Shown: in pieces, positions 9,478 to 17,369 of the stretch
Layout: every line of letters starts with the position of its first letter
Position numbering within the stretch: the stretch's first letter is position 1
Source: an uncultured Alistipes sp.
Lineage (GTDB): Bacteria; Bacteroidota; Bacteroidia; Bacteroidales; Rikenellaceae
DNA: 64,000 bases
Direction: 5' to 3'
Assembly: GCA_900768015.1 (NCBI GenBank)
Contig: CAAGBI010000014.1
Span: forward strand, 47,195 to 111,194
The notes under the pieces: model-generated
Told to the model about the DNA's origin: nothing
Seen by the model: the letters and a program-made list of their open reading frames with translations, nothing else
Database searches by the model: none
Position numbers and translations under genes: made by a program

Positions 9478-10601
9478 CGTTTGAGTGAGTTAACTATGTC
9501 TTTTGCAAATCGTTCCGAAGCACCTGCCTCGCCAATCATCGTGCGCAGCTCCTCAAAGTCACGGAGCATACGCTCGCGGTCGCTGCCTCCGGGGAGGATG
9601 GCCGCAAGCTCTTTTGCCGAGGTCTCGATGGGTAGTTTCGCGCGCACAAGCTCCTTGACGGCCTCGCGGTTGAGGTTGATGTTCACAAGCGAGATGTAGG
9701 GTATGCGCAGGAAGTAGGGTTTTAGTTTTTCGTAGAGCCAAGGTACATGGTACAACACCACCTCGGGGATGCCCATAAGCGCGGTCTCGAGGGTCGCCGT
9801 GCCCGATGTCACTATCGCCGCCTCGCTCATGGCGAGTGTCTGCTGTGTGCGGTCGCAGACATAGCGCACATCGGAATTGGCTATGATGCTGTCGTAGAGG
9901 CTCTTATCTATCCATGGCACCGCCGTAACCACAAACTGATAGTCGGGAAACTTACGCGAGAGGGCAACCATATCGGGGAGGTTGGCCTTAATCTCCGAGA
10001 CGCGGCTGCCGGCCAAGAGTGCCACGATGGGGCGGTTGTCGAGTCCGCACTCGGCAAGGTATGCTTCGCGTGTGGGGAGCGTACTGCGGCGCTCGGCGAT
10101 GTCATCAACCAAGGGGTTGCCACAGAATGTGGGCTCTATGCCGTGGCCACGGAAGTACTCCGTCTCGAAGGGAAAGATGGTGTAGAGGCGGTCGACATAC
10201 CTGCGCAGCTGCTTCACGCGGCGCTCCTTCCATGCCCACACCTTGGGTGCTATGTAGTAGTAGACCCTTATGCCCTTAGCCTTTGCCCACTTCGCGATAC
10301 GGAGGTTGAAGGCGGGGTAGTCTATCAAGATGATTACATCGGGGTTGAAGCCCTCGATGTCGGCCTTGACATCGTCTATCTGGCGGAATATGGTGCGTAG
10401 GTTCATCGCCACCTGCACAAATCCGAAGAAGGACATCTGCTTATAGTGGTAGAGCATATTCTCCGCGCCACCCACCTCGGCCATACGGTCGCCACCCGAG
10501 AAGCGGAACGATGCTTCGGGGTCGTTGTGGCGTATGCCGCGCATAAGTTTGCTGCCGTGGAGGTCACCCGAGGGCTCGCCCGCAATAACATAATACTTCA
10601 T
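9474..10601 (-). CDS. lpxB: Lipid-A-disaccharide synthase LpxB
   Basis: 375 aa from the ATG at 10601, giving MKYYVIAGEPSGDLHGSKLM, the family's N-terminal GEPSGD motif. An upstream in-frame start would place the -7 promoter box inside the gene, so it was not used. Other marks: DYPAFNLRIAKWAK, YYIAPKVWAWKERR, FCGNPLVDD, ALLAGSRVSEI (usually LLPGSR) and a late SGTATLETALMG. LpxB joins UDP-diacylglucosamine and lipid X into the lipid A disaccharide at the inner-membrane face. It is followed by the overlapping FAH gene. Confidence 0.95.
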   Translation of the reverse strand: MKYYVIAGEPSGDLHGSKLMRGIRHNDPEASFRFSGGDRMAEVGGAENMLYHYKQMSFFGFVQVAMNLRTIFRQIDDVKADIEGFNPDVIILIDYPAFNLRIAKWAKAKGIRVYYYIAPKVWAWKERRVKQLRRYVDRLYTIFPFETEYFRGHGIEPTFCGNPLVDDIAERRSTLPTREAYLAECGLDNRPIVALLAGSRVSEIKANLPDMVALSRKFPDYQFVVTAVPWIDKSLYDSIIANSDVRYVCDRTQQTLAMSEAAIVTSGTATLETALMGIPEVVLYHVPWLYEKLKPYFLRIPYISLVNINLNREAVKELVRAKLPIETSAKELAAILPGGSDRERMLRDFEELRTMIGEAGASERFAKDIVNSLKR

Positions 10602-10620
10602 AGTGAGTGCATTTTGACTA

Positions 10621-10628
10621 CAAAGATA
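10621..10628 (-). promoter_or_regulatory. -7 promoter element of lpxB
   Basis: Read leftward, TATCTTTG (TAnnTTTG) lies 19 bp before the lpxB ATG, so the transcript leader is only about a dozen nucleotides. No clear -33 box. Confidence 0.55.
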
Positions 10629-10663
10629 ACCCTTTATTTCGAATATAGAGCCCTCCATGCACC

Positions 10664-10692
10664 AAAAAAGCAGCACCCCGAAGAGCGCTGCT
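10664..10692 (-). terminator. terminator of the 10716-13079 lipoprotein gene
   Basis: AGCAGC and GCTGCT arms flank a loop. On the minus strand they are followed by a run of six U. Confidence 0.8.
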
Positions 10693-10715
10693 TGATATAA
10701 TAGTGTGGCGAGAGC

Positions 10716-13079
10716 CTACTTTACGACAATCTTGCCATTATCTACCTCGAAGAAGTTGGCATCCGTGCCACCATTGAGGAGCGCCAAGGCGTCGGCAGAT
10801 GTTACCACGCTGTTGTCCGACACATTCAAGAGGTCGCCATTTGCGTAGTAGAAGCACTCGACATTGTTATTCGATGCCTGATATACGATGCCGTTCGAAG
10901 AGGTGATAACACCGCCATTCAAGCAATAGTTAGCCTTGTCGGCGGAGCCATACTGCGCCTTGGGGGCGATGCCACCCGCGCCATCAGCACCACGAATCTC
11001 GCCATGGTTGTAGCAGTAGTTTGCGGTGATAGTGCCGTAGAGGCTGTATGCGATACCTGCGGCGTAGCTATTCTCTGCGGTGATGTTACCGAAGTTTGCG
11101 CAGTAGGCAAATGTAGCCTTTGCACCAGGTGTCTGACCGAGGATGCCCGCAGCCGAGGCGTTGGCATTGTCCATTGTAGAGAGCACATCGCCATAGTTGA
11201 AGCAGCGCTCGAAGTCACACGCACCCAAGATGATACATACTACACCCGATGCAGGCTCCGATTTCGAAGATGTAATCTCGCCATTGTTCACCGCGTTAGA
11301 TATTGCGCCCTCCATGCGGTTTGCTATGCCCGCAGCGCCCCATTCGCCAGTGATAGCACCATTGTTTACGACATTGTCGATGACGGTGTTAGCACCTGTA
11401 AGCCAACTTGCTATACCTGCAGCGCGGTTAGCCGTAACCGTAGCATCGTTCTGGCAGTTGGTGATTGTGACATCTTCGGCATTGTGGCAGATGCCCGCAG
11501 CGTAGCTTGTGGCGTTGATTGAGCCCGACACCTTAACATTGTCGATTGTCATGCCCGCCTCGGCGTTGCATACCACCGCCGCAGCATACTTCGATGAGTT
11601 GATGTTTACACCCTCGAGAGTGAGGTTCTTAACCACGGCATTGGCATCTGCATAGGCGATAAGGGCTGCGTTGTCACCACCCACGGCGAGGTTGTAGATA
11701 GTCTTGCCATTGCCATCGAAAGAGCCTGTGAACATATTGGTTGATGTGCCGATGGGTGTCCAGGGCTCGTTGTTGAGGTCGATGTTCTCGGTAAGGAGTA
11801 TGGTCTTGCCATCGAGGTCGTTAGCATCGGCTGTTGCAAGCCATGCAAGCTCCGAAGCCTTAGTGATGGCGTATGTCTGTGTCGCAGCATCGAGCGCGGG
11901 CTCCGATACGCTTATGCCATCCCATACCTGCTGGTAGAAGGGCTCGTCGGTAACGCCATTTGCGAAGTTATCGTTGATGCTGACCTCTATCGTAGTGCTT
12001 GATGTGAGCACATTGCCGATAAGTGTTGTGAGGTGGTTACGCTCGATGGGGATGTCGGTAGAGAAGGCTGTGGTCTTGATTTCGCCATTGGCCTTGTCGT
12101 AAACCGTCATCGTGAAGTTGATGGCCTGCTGCTGGTCGGTGGCGAGGATGTAGTCCGTGAAGAGGGTCATGTGGGTGTGGCGCATAATGCCATCAGCGCT
12201 CTGTGCACCGTAGGGGGTGTAGCTATCAAAACCCTCGGTGTAGGTGTGGGTGCTAAGACCCGTGTGTGTGGCGTCTACAACCTTCGACACTGCGGGGTCG
12301 TATGCCACCTCGAAGGCCTTCGTAGAGTAGGCACCGCTTATCGCACCCGTAAGAGCATTGAAAGCGCTGGGGTTGAAGGCGTTATACTCCACCGTCACCT
12401 TGCCGGGGTCGCTGTTGATGTTAAGATCGGCGAGGTCGGTAGCCACTACGCGCACCTTTCCATAGGGGCGTGTGAGCGTGATGCTCTGGGCTGTGGGCGT
12501 GCTCACGGTAATGTCCTTAGATGCGAAGTAGGCATCGGCAGCCTCGTCGTTGAGTGCCTCGCCCTTGAGGGTAATATCCTTGAGCGTTGCGCCTATGTCG
12601 TGGCGAAGACCGAGCTCACGCTGCGTCTCGATTGCGGGGTTGTTAGTCGCACCATTATCCACCAAGTCGGCGAAGACAACGAAGTGGTAGTCGCGGTTGG
12701 GCACAAGGCGCAGGTCGAAGGTTACGGGAGTGTACTCATCTACGATGGCCACCTGGCGATCCTTGATGGGACGATAGTCGTCACCATAGTTGCCACTGGG
12801 GTCCACATCGTAGACCTCCAAGGTGTAGCGTAGGTCTACATCGCCCCAGTCTATGCGGTTGTCACCCGCCGCGCTACCCTGCAAGTAGTCGATAGCGCCG
12901 TAGGCACTGTTGCGGCCCGCCTGGGGTGTAGTGTCGCCCGCACGAGTTGAGAGGTCGGGGAGGCCCACTGCGAGTGAGAAGTCCACCTCGTTGTTACCTG
13001 CGATTTTTGTTGTCTCATGGTCTGTTTGGCACGATGCCAATCCGAGCACCGCTGCCGATAAAGCTAAAAATTTTCTCAT
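10716..13079 (-). CDS. Surface lipoprotein: DUF6562-like domain plus GLUG-type repeats
   Basis: 787 aa from the ATG at 13079 (MRKFLALSAAVLGLASCQT; lipobox L-A-S-C, Cys17). Earlier in-frame ATGs lack a signal and run into the upstream terminator. Residues about 35-430 resemble DUF6562/fimbrilin-like regions: TFDLRLVPNRDYHFVVFADLVD and LTRPYGKVRVVATDL. The C-terminal 340 residues are Ala/Asn/Gly-rich repeats of about 20-25 residues (for example AAGIAYSLYGTITANYCYNHG, split by other units), typical of GLUG or right-handed beta-helix surface proteins. The role is likely adhesion or another cell-surface function; this is inference. The second gene with the same N-terminal domain type is at 42097-43152. 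Confidence 0.7.
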   Translation of the reverse strand: MRKFLALSAAVLGLASCQTDHETTKIAGNNEVDFSLAVGLPDLSTRAGDTTPQAGRNSAYGAIDYLQGSAAGDNRIDWGDVDLRYTLEVYDVDPSGNYGDDYRPIKDRQVAIVDEYTPVTFDLRLVPNRDYHFVVFADLVDNGATNNPAIETQRELGLRHDIGATLKDITLKGEALNDEAADAYFASKDITVSTPTAQSITLTRPYGKVRVVATDLADLNINSDPGKVTVEYNAFNPSAFNALTGAISGAYSTKAFEVAYDPAVSKVVDATHTGLSTHTYTEGFDSYTPYGAQSADGIMRHTHMTLFTDYILATDQQQAINFTMTVYDKANGEIKTTAFSTDIPIERNHLTTLIGNVLTSSTTIEVSINDNFANGVTDEPFYQQVWDGISVSEPALDAATQTYAITKASELAWLATADANDLDGKTILLTENIDLNNEPWTPIGTSTNMFTGSFDGNGKTIYNLAVGGDNAALIAYADANAVVKNLTLEGVNINSSKYAAAVVCNAEAGMTIDNVKVSGSINATSYAAGICHNAEDVTITNCQNDATVTANRAAGIASWLTGANTVIDNVVNNGAITGEWGAAGIANRMEGAISNAVNNGEITSSKSEPASGVVCIILGACDFERCFNYGDVLSTMDNANASAAGILGQTPGAKATFAYCANFGNITAENSYAAGIAYSLYGTITANYCYNHGEIRGADGAGGIAPKAQYGSADKANYCLNGGVITSSNGIVYQASNNNVECFYYANGDLLNVSDNSVVTSADALALLNGGTDANFFEVDNGKIVVK

Positions 13080-13148
13080 ACAGTAAAAATGTTTTGAGTG
13101 TATATGCCTCGTAGCTTTACAAAACGAGTGCCATACAGACATGAGCGC

Positions 13149-13178
13149 AAAAAAAGGCGACCCACGAAGGAGTCGCCT
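13149..13178 (-). terminator. terminator of the DPP11-like peptidase gene
   Basis: AGGCGAC/GTCGCCT stem (13155-13161 with 13172-13178), followed on the minus strand by seven U. Confidence 0.88.
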
Positions 13179-13201
13179 AAAGGAGGTTTGATGTATAGCG
13201 G

Positions 13202-15226
13202 TTAGAGACCCATCTCCTCGATAAGCCACTCAGCGCCACCCACCTTATCCACTACGAACAACACATAGCGGATGTCGCAGATGATGTTGCGGCACAAGGT
13301 CTCGTCAAACTCGATGTCGGACATCGTAGAGAGCCATGTGCGGTCGAAGTTAACACCGATAAGCTCGCCCTTGCGGTTGAGAACGGGAGAGCCTGAGTTA
13401 CCACCCGTAGTGTGGTTTGTAGCGATGAAGCATACGGGCACGGTGTACTTGCCATTCATGGTTACGCCCCAGCGGCCGTAGTCCTTAGTGGCGTATGCGT
13501 CGCGCAATGCCTGAGGCACATTGTAGTCGTAAATCTCGGGGTTGTCCTTGGCGATGATGCCCTCAAGAGTTGTCTGTGGGAGGTGGTACTCGCCATCGGC
13601 ATACTCATAGCCCGCAACCTTACCGTATGCTACGCGCAATGTGAGGTTAGCATCGGGGAAGAAGGCGCGCTTCTTGTCCCACTCCATAAGTGCCTTGACA
13701 TAGGGGCGGAACCAACGCTCGATGTCGGGGATGTTGCTGAAGTTGCGGTATGCGTACTTCATAACATGCGCACGCAAGGGTGCTATAGCCTGGGCGAACT
13801 CCGCGATGGGGTCGTTAGCCACATTTGCGGCGTTGTAGCTCTCGAGGCTACCGAGGGTGGTGTTGTCGTAGAGCCACTCTGCGTATGCTCGTGCGCCACC
13901 ATGCTTTGTAAAGAGCGCCTTTAGCTCGGGCGTGAAGAGCGTAGCGTGCTTCTCGTATGCTGTGAGCATAGCGATGGCGATGTCGCGGTCAACAGCTGCG
14001 TCGAAGTCCTTGTAGAAGAGCTTAAGGGCTGCCTGCTTCTGCTCGGCGGTGAGCTTAGCATTCTCCGCTATTGCGACAACCTGTGTAAGCTCTATGCCGC
14101 GCAACGACTCGTTGAAGAGTTCGTAGTGGAAGTAGCCCTCCATGTTACGCTCATAAGCGGCCGACAGCGAGTCAAGAAGGTATGCTTTGTCGGGGTTCTC
14201 CTTGCGGAAGCGCTCCTCGTAAGCGAGTTTTTTACCGTATGTGCCGAGGCGGTTGATGCCCTTAACCTCGCCCTGCCACTTCTTCCAAGCGTTGGCGATG
14301 TTTGCCTGCTTTGCTGCATACTTGATGCGTGTCTCTACGGACTTTGCCTGTGCCGCACCGATGATGTCGAGGCGCTGTGTGCGGAGGTCAATCTTCAAGG
14401 GGTCCGAAATCTCGGCGATGTACTTTACGGCGTCAGATGTGATATACTCCTGAGTGTTGCCAGGGAAGCCGTAAATCATCGTGAAGTCACCCTCCTTGAT
14501 GCCCTTTGTTGAGATTTGGAAGTGGCGCGCGGGGGTGTAGGGCTTGTTCTCGGCGCTATATGCTGCGGGCTCGTTGTTGCCGTTGGCATAGATGCGGAAG
14601 ATTGAGAAGTCGCCAGTGTGGCGTGGCCATATCCAGTTGTCGTTGTCGGCGCCAAACTTACCGATAGTCGTTGGAGGTGTGCCCACGAGGCGCACATCGT
14701 TGAACTCGCGGTAGATGAAGAGGTATGCCATGTTGCCGTAGTACATAGACTCTACGGTTGCGCGGTAGCCAACGCCCTCGGCCTCAGCCTTGGCGATAAT
14801 CTCAGCCTTTGTCTCACCCGCTGCGAGGCGCTCTGTCACCTCCTCCATGCGTACGAGGATGTGTACCTTGAGTCCTGGGCAGGGCAACTCCTCGGCGTGG
14901 TTCATAGCCCAGAAGCCGTCGGTGAGGTAGTCGTGCTCGACGCTCGAGAGTGCCTGGATGGCGTCGTAGCCGCAGTGGTGGTTCGTAAGGATAAGACCCT
15001 CCTCAGAGATGATCTCGCCAGTACAGCCACCGTCAAATAGAACCACCGCATCCTTCATAGACGCTTTATTGATGGAGTAGATGTCCTCGGCAGAGAGTTT
15101 GAAGCCCTTAGACTTCATGTCGCTTATGCGTGACGAGATGAGTGACGGAAGCCACATACCCTTGTCCGCAACGGCGTTGAATGTTGTTGCAAGGAGCAAC
15201 GCAAAAATTAGTAGTGAGCGTTTCAT
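13202..15226 (-). CDS. S46 dipeptidyl-peptidase, DPP11-type (Asp/Glu-specific) by key residue
   Basis: 674 aa with a signal peptide (about 20 residues, ending N-A-V-A-D). S46 catalytic parts are visible: TNHHCGYDAIQ (His), PRHTGDFSIFRIYA (Asp) and TGGNSGSPVL with Ser611. The residue 18 positions after that serine is Arg629 (GVNFDRTW). In the Porphyromonas gingivalis enzymes, as I recall them, Ser655/Arg673 of DPP11 have the same spacing, and this Arg sets specificity for Asp/Glu at P1. DPP7 has Gly there. These periplasmic enzymes release dipeptides for amino-acid fermentation. The paralogue at 17370-19454 has Gly. The gene ends at a strong terminator. Confidence 0.9.
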   Translation of the reverse strand: MKRSLLIFALLLATTFNAVADKGMWLPSLISSRISDMKSKGFKLSAEDIYSINKASMKDAVVLFDGGCTGEIISEEGLILTNHHCGYDAIQALSSVEHDYLTDGFWAMNHAEELPCPGLKVHILVRMEEVTERLAAGETKAEIIAKAEAEGVGYRATVESMYYGNMAYLFIYREFNDVRLVGTPPTTIGKFGADNDNWIWPRHTGDFSIFRIYANGNNEPAAYSAENKPYTPARHFQISTKGIKEGDFTMIYGFPGNTQEYITSDAVKYIAEISDPLKIDLRTQRLDIIGAAQAKSVETRIKYAAKQANIANAWKKWQGEVKGINRLGTYGKKLAYEERFRKENPDKAYLLDSLSAAYERNMEGYFHYELFNESLRGIELTQVVAIAENAKLTAEQKQAALKLFYKDFDAAVDRDIAIAMLTAYEKHATLFTPELKALFTKHGGARAYAEWLYDNTTLGSLESYNAANVANDPIAEFAQAIAPLRAHVMKYAYRNFSNIPDIERWFRPYVKALMEWDKKRAFFPDANLTLRVAYGKVAGYEYADGEYHLPQTTLEGIIAKDNPEIYDYNVPQALRDAYATKDYGRWGVTMNGKYTVPVCFIATNHTTGGNSGSPVLNRKGELIGVNFDRTWLSTMSDIEFDETLCRNIICDIRYVLFVVDKVGGAEWLIEEMGL

Positions 15227-15256
15227 GTTGTTATTGTGTTAAATTTGATTTTCGGT

Positions 15257-15868
15257 TTAGTAGCACGAGGGTAGGCGCTCTATGAAGCACTCCAACTCGC
15301 GGTAGAGCCTCTGCACGGGGAGCCCCATGACATTGAAGAAGGAGCCCTCGATGGACTCTATGCCCGTGTAGCCTATCCACTCCTGGATGCCATATGCGCC
15401 AGCCTTGTCCATGGGCTGGTAGTTCTCGACATAGTAGGCTATCTGCTCTTCGGTCAGCGTTGCGAAGCGCACCTTGCTCTTCGATGAAAAGCTGCGCTCG
15501 TGGTCTATGCTGCGGAGCGTCACGCCCGTCACCACGCTATGCTCGCGTCCCGCGAGGCGTGCAATCATTAAGCGGGCTTCGGCCTCATCGGTGGGCTTAC
15601 CCAACACCTCATTGCCGAGCACCACGGTGGTGTCTGCGGTGATGAGTATGTCGCCACACTGCAGGGGTGTGGGGTAGGCGTGGCTCTTGAGCTGCGATAG
15701 ATACTCTGCCACCTCTTCGGCGGGTAGCGTTGCGGGATATACCTCGTCGCACTCGAACTTTGGCGCAAGGCGATATGCTATGCCCGTAGCCTGCAAAAGT
15801 TCGCGGCGGCGTGGCGATGCCGAGGCGAGTATTATGTTGAATGACTTAAGCTTATCGTGTAGTAGCAT
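15257..15868 (-). CDS. maf: Maf family nucleotide pyrophosphatase
   Basis: 203 aa with the family's start IILASASPRRRELLQ (SxSPRR), the FECDEVYP segment, and ADTTVVLGNEVLGKP with catalytic Asp in A-D-T-V-V. KAGAYGIQEWIG and SFFNVMGLPV close the fold. Maf proteins hydrolyse dTTP, UTP or modified nucleotides to monophosphates and are linked to septum control. It precedes the DPP11-like gene by 30 bp on the same strand and may be co-transcribed with it. Confidence 0.93.
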   Translation of the reverse strand: MLLHDKLKSFNIILASASPRRRELLQATGIAYRLAPKFECDEVYPATLPAEEVAEYLSQLKSHAYPTPLQCGDILITADTTVVLGNEVLGKPTDEAEARLMIARLAGREHSVVTGVTLRSIDHERSFSSKSKVRFATLTEEQIAYYVENYQPMDKAGAYGIQEWIGYTGIESIEGSFFNVMGLPVQRLYRELECFIERLPSCY

Positions 15869-15888
15869 CGTAAAACTCTTTTATCCTA

Positions 15889-15925
15889 CAAAGTTACGCA
15901 TTTTATTTGATTTTCCCTATCTTTG
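15889..15925. promoter_or_regulatory. divergent -7 elements for maf (-) and the MATE gene (+)
   Basis: TAACTTTG on the minus strand (15889-15896) faces maf. TATCTTTG on the plus strand (15918-15925) faces the MATE gene. Both fit TAnnTTTG. Confidence 0.6.
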
Positions 15926-15975
15926 CACACATAATCATAAATGTTTTTGGGTAAATATCTGCAAAATAGTCTGTT

Positions 15976-17340
15976 ATGAAGCGTGATGCTATAGATTTCG
16001 AGAGTAACGAGATAGGTAAACTCTTCCGTAAGATGCTCGTTCCTACGCTGCTCGGCACGCTGTCGATGTCGGCAATGACTGCCATTGATGGCATCATCGT
16101 GGGCCATGGTGTGGGTGCTGTGGGTGTCGCTGCGGTCAATATCGTCGTTCCCATATATACGCTTATGTCGGGCATAGCACTTATGGTGGGTGCGGGCTGC
16201 TCGGTCGTGGCAAGCATACATCTGGCCAAGCAGAAGCTCAAGGTGGCGCGCCTAAACATCACGCAGGCCCTCGTAGCCTCGTCGCTCACGGCAGCCGTGA
16301 TATGCGCCCTTATCCTTGCCTTTCCGCGCGAGACATTCGAGCTACTGGGTGCGTCGCCCACGCTTATGCCCTATGTCATGGACTACACGCTGTGGCTCAT
16401 GCCGGGCTTTATCTTCGAGATGTTCAGCCTTATCGGCCTCTTTATCATACGCTTGGATGGTGCGCCGCGCTATGCCATGTGGTGTAACATCATCCCCGCG
16501 GTGTTGAACGCCATCCTCGACTGGGTATTCATCTTCCCCGTGGGCATGGGTGTTGAGGGTGCGGGTATCGCCACATCTATGTGTATGGTGCTGGGCGGTA
16601 TTATGGCCTTGGTCTACCTGCTTATGCCGAGCCATAAGTTGAGTGTCGTAGTGCCCAAGTTCTCGCTTAAGAGCCTGCGCCTATCGCTGCGCAATGTCTG
16701 GTATCAGTGCCGCATCGGTGTGTCGTCGCTTATGGGCGAAATCTCGTTGGCCATCTTCGTATTCGTTGGTAATCTGGTATTTATGCGCTTCTTGGGTGAC
16801 GATGGCGTCGGCGCTTTCGGCATCTCGTGCTACTACACCCCCTTCTTCTTCTCGGTGGGTAACTCCATCGCGCAGTCGGCACAGCCCATCATAAGCTATA
16901 ACTATGGCCTCGAGCGCTGGGATAATGTAAGCCGCGTGCGCCGCATGCTCCTTATGACATCGTTTGCCGTGGGTGCAGTCGTAGCGCTACTCTTCGTCTT
17001 TGTCCCCGAGTGGCTGGTCGGTATGTTTGTGGATACTACCTCCAAGGCGGGTGTTATAGCCATTGCGGGCTTCCCATACTATGCCCTCGGCATCATATTC
17101 TTCATCCTAAATGTCGCTATCATAGGCTATTACCAGAGCATCGAGCGCGTGGGTCGTGCGATGTTCATTACGGCACTCCGTGGCATGGTGTTCATCGTTC
17201 CCGCCTTCCTGCTGCTACCCTCAATGCTTGGTGTGCGCGGTATATGGCTTGCGATGCCCGTGGCGGAGGTGCTTACGCTCGCGGTGGTAGGAATAATGTT
17301 GCTAACGACAAAAAAGAGAGTGGCTCATACCCGAGGGTAG
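15976..17340 (+). CDS. MATE family multidrug/cation efflux transporter
   Basis: 454 aa with about 12 hydrophobic helices in two halves. It opens with FRKMLVPTLLGTLSMSAMTAIDGIIVGHGVG, the MATE N-terminal motif (P-x-x-x-x-x-L...D-G-I-x-V-G). The second half repeats the pattern with QCRIGVSSLMGEISLAIFVF. NorM/DinF-like proteins exchange Na+ or H+ for cationic drugs at the inner membrane; substrate not predictable. It is divergent from maf and ends inside the arm of a terminator hairpin shared with the convergent peptidase gene. Confidence 0.92.
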   Translation: MKRDAIDFESNEIGKLFRKMLVPTLLGTLSMSAMTAIDGIIVGHGVGAVGVAAVNIVVPIYTLMSGIALMVGAGCSVVASIHLAKQKLKVARLNITQALVASSLTAAVICALILAFPRETFELLGASPTLMPYVMDYTLWLMPGFIFEMFSLIGLFIIRLDGAPRYAMWCNIIPAVLNAILDWVFIFPVGMGVEGAGIATSMCMVLGGIMALVYLLMPSHKLSVVVPKFSLKSLRLSLRNVWYQCRIGVSSLMGEISLAIFVFVGNLVFMRFLGDDGVGAFGISCYYTPFFFSVGNSIAQSAQPIISYNYGLERWDNVSRVRRMLLMTSFAVGAVVALLFVFVPEWLVGMFVDTTSKAGVIAIAGFPYYALGIIFFILNVAIIGYYQSIERVGRAMFITALRGMVFIVPAFLLLPSMLGVRGIWLAMPVAEVLTLAVVGIMLLTTKKRVAHTRG

Positions 17341-17357
17341 GAGCCACTTCCTTTTAT
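17319..17357. terminator. terminator between MATE and DPP7-like genes
   Basis: Outer arms AGTGGCTC (17319-17326) and GAGCCACT (17341-17348), with an inner stem TACCC/GGGTA, then TTCCTTTTATT. The hairpin includes the MATE stop codon. On the minus strand the A-run at 17308-17315 supplies the U-tract. Confidence 0.88.
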
Positions 17358-17369
17358 TGGTCGAGGGTG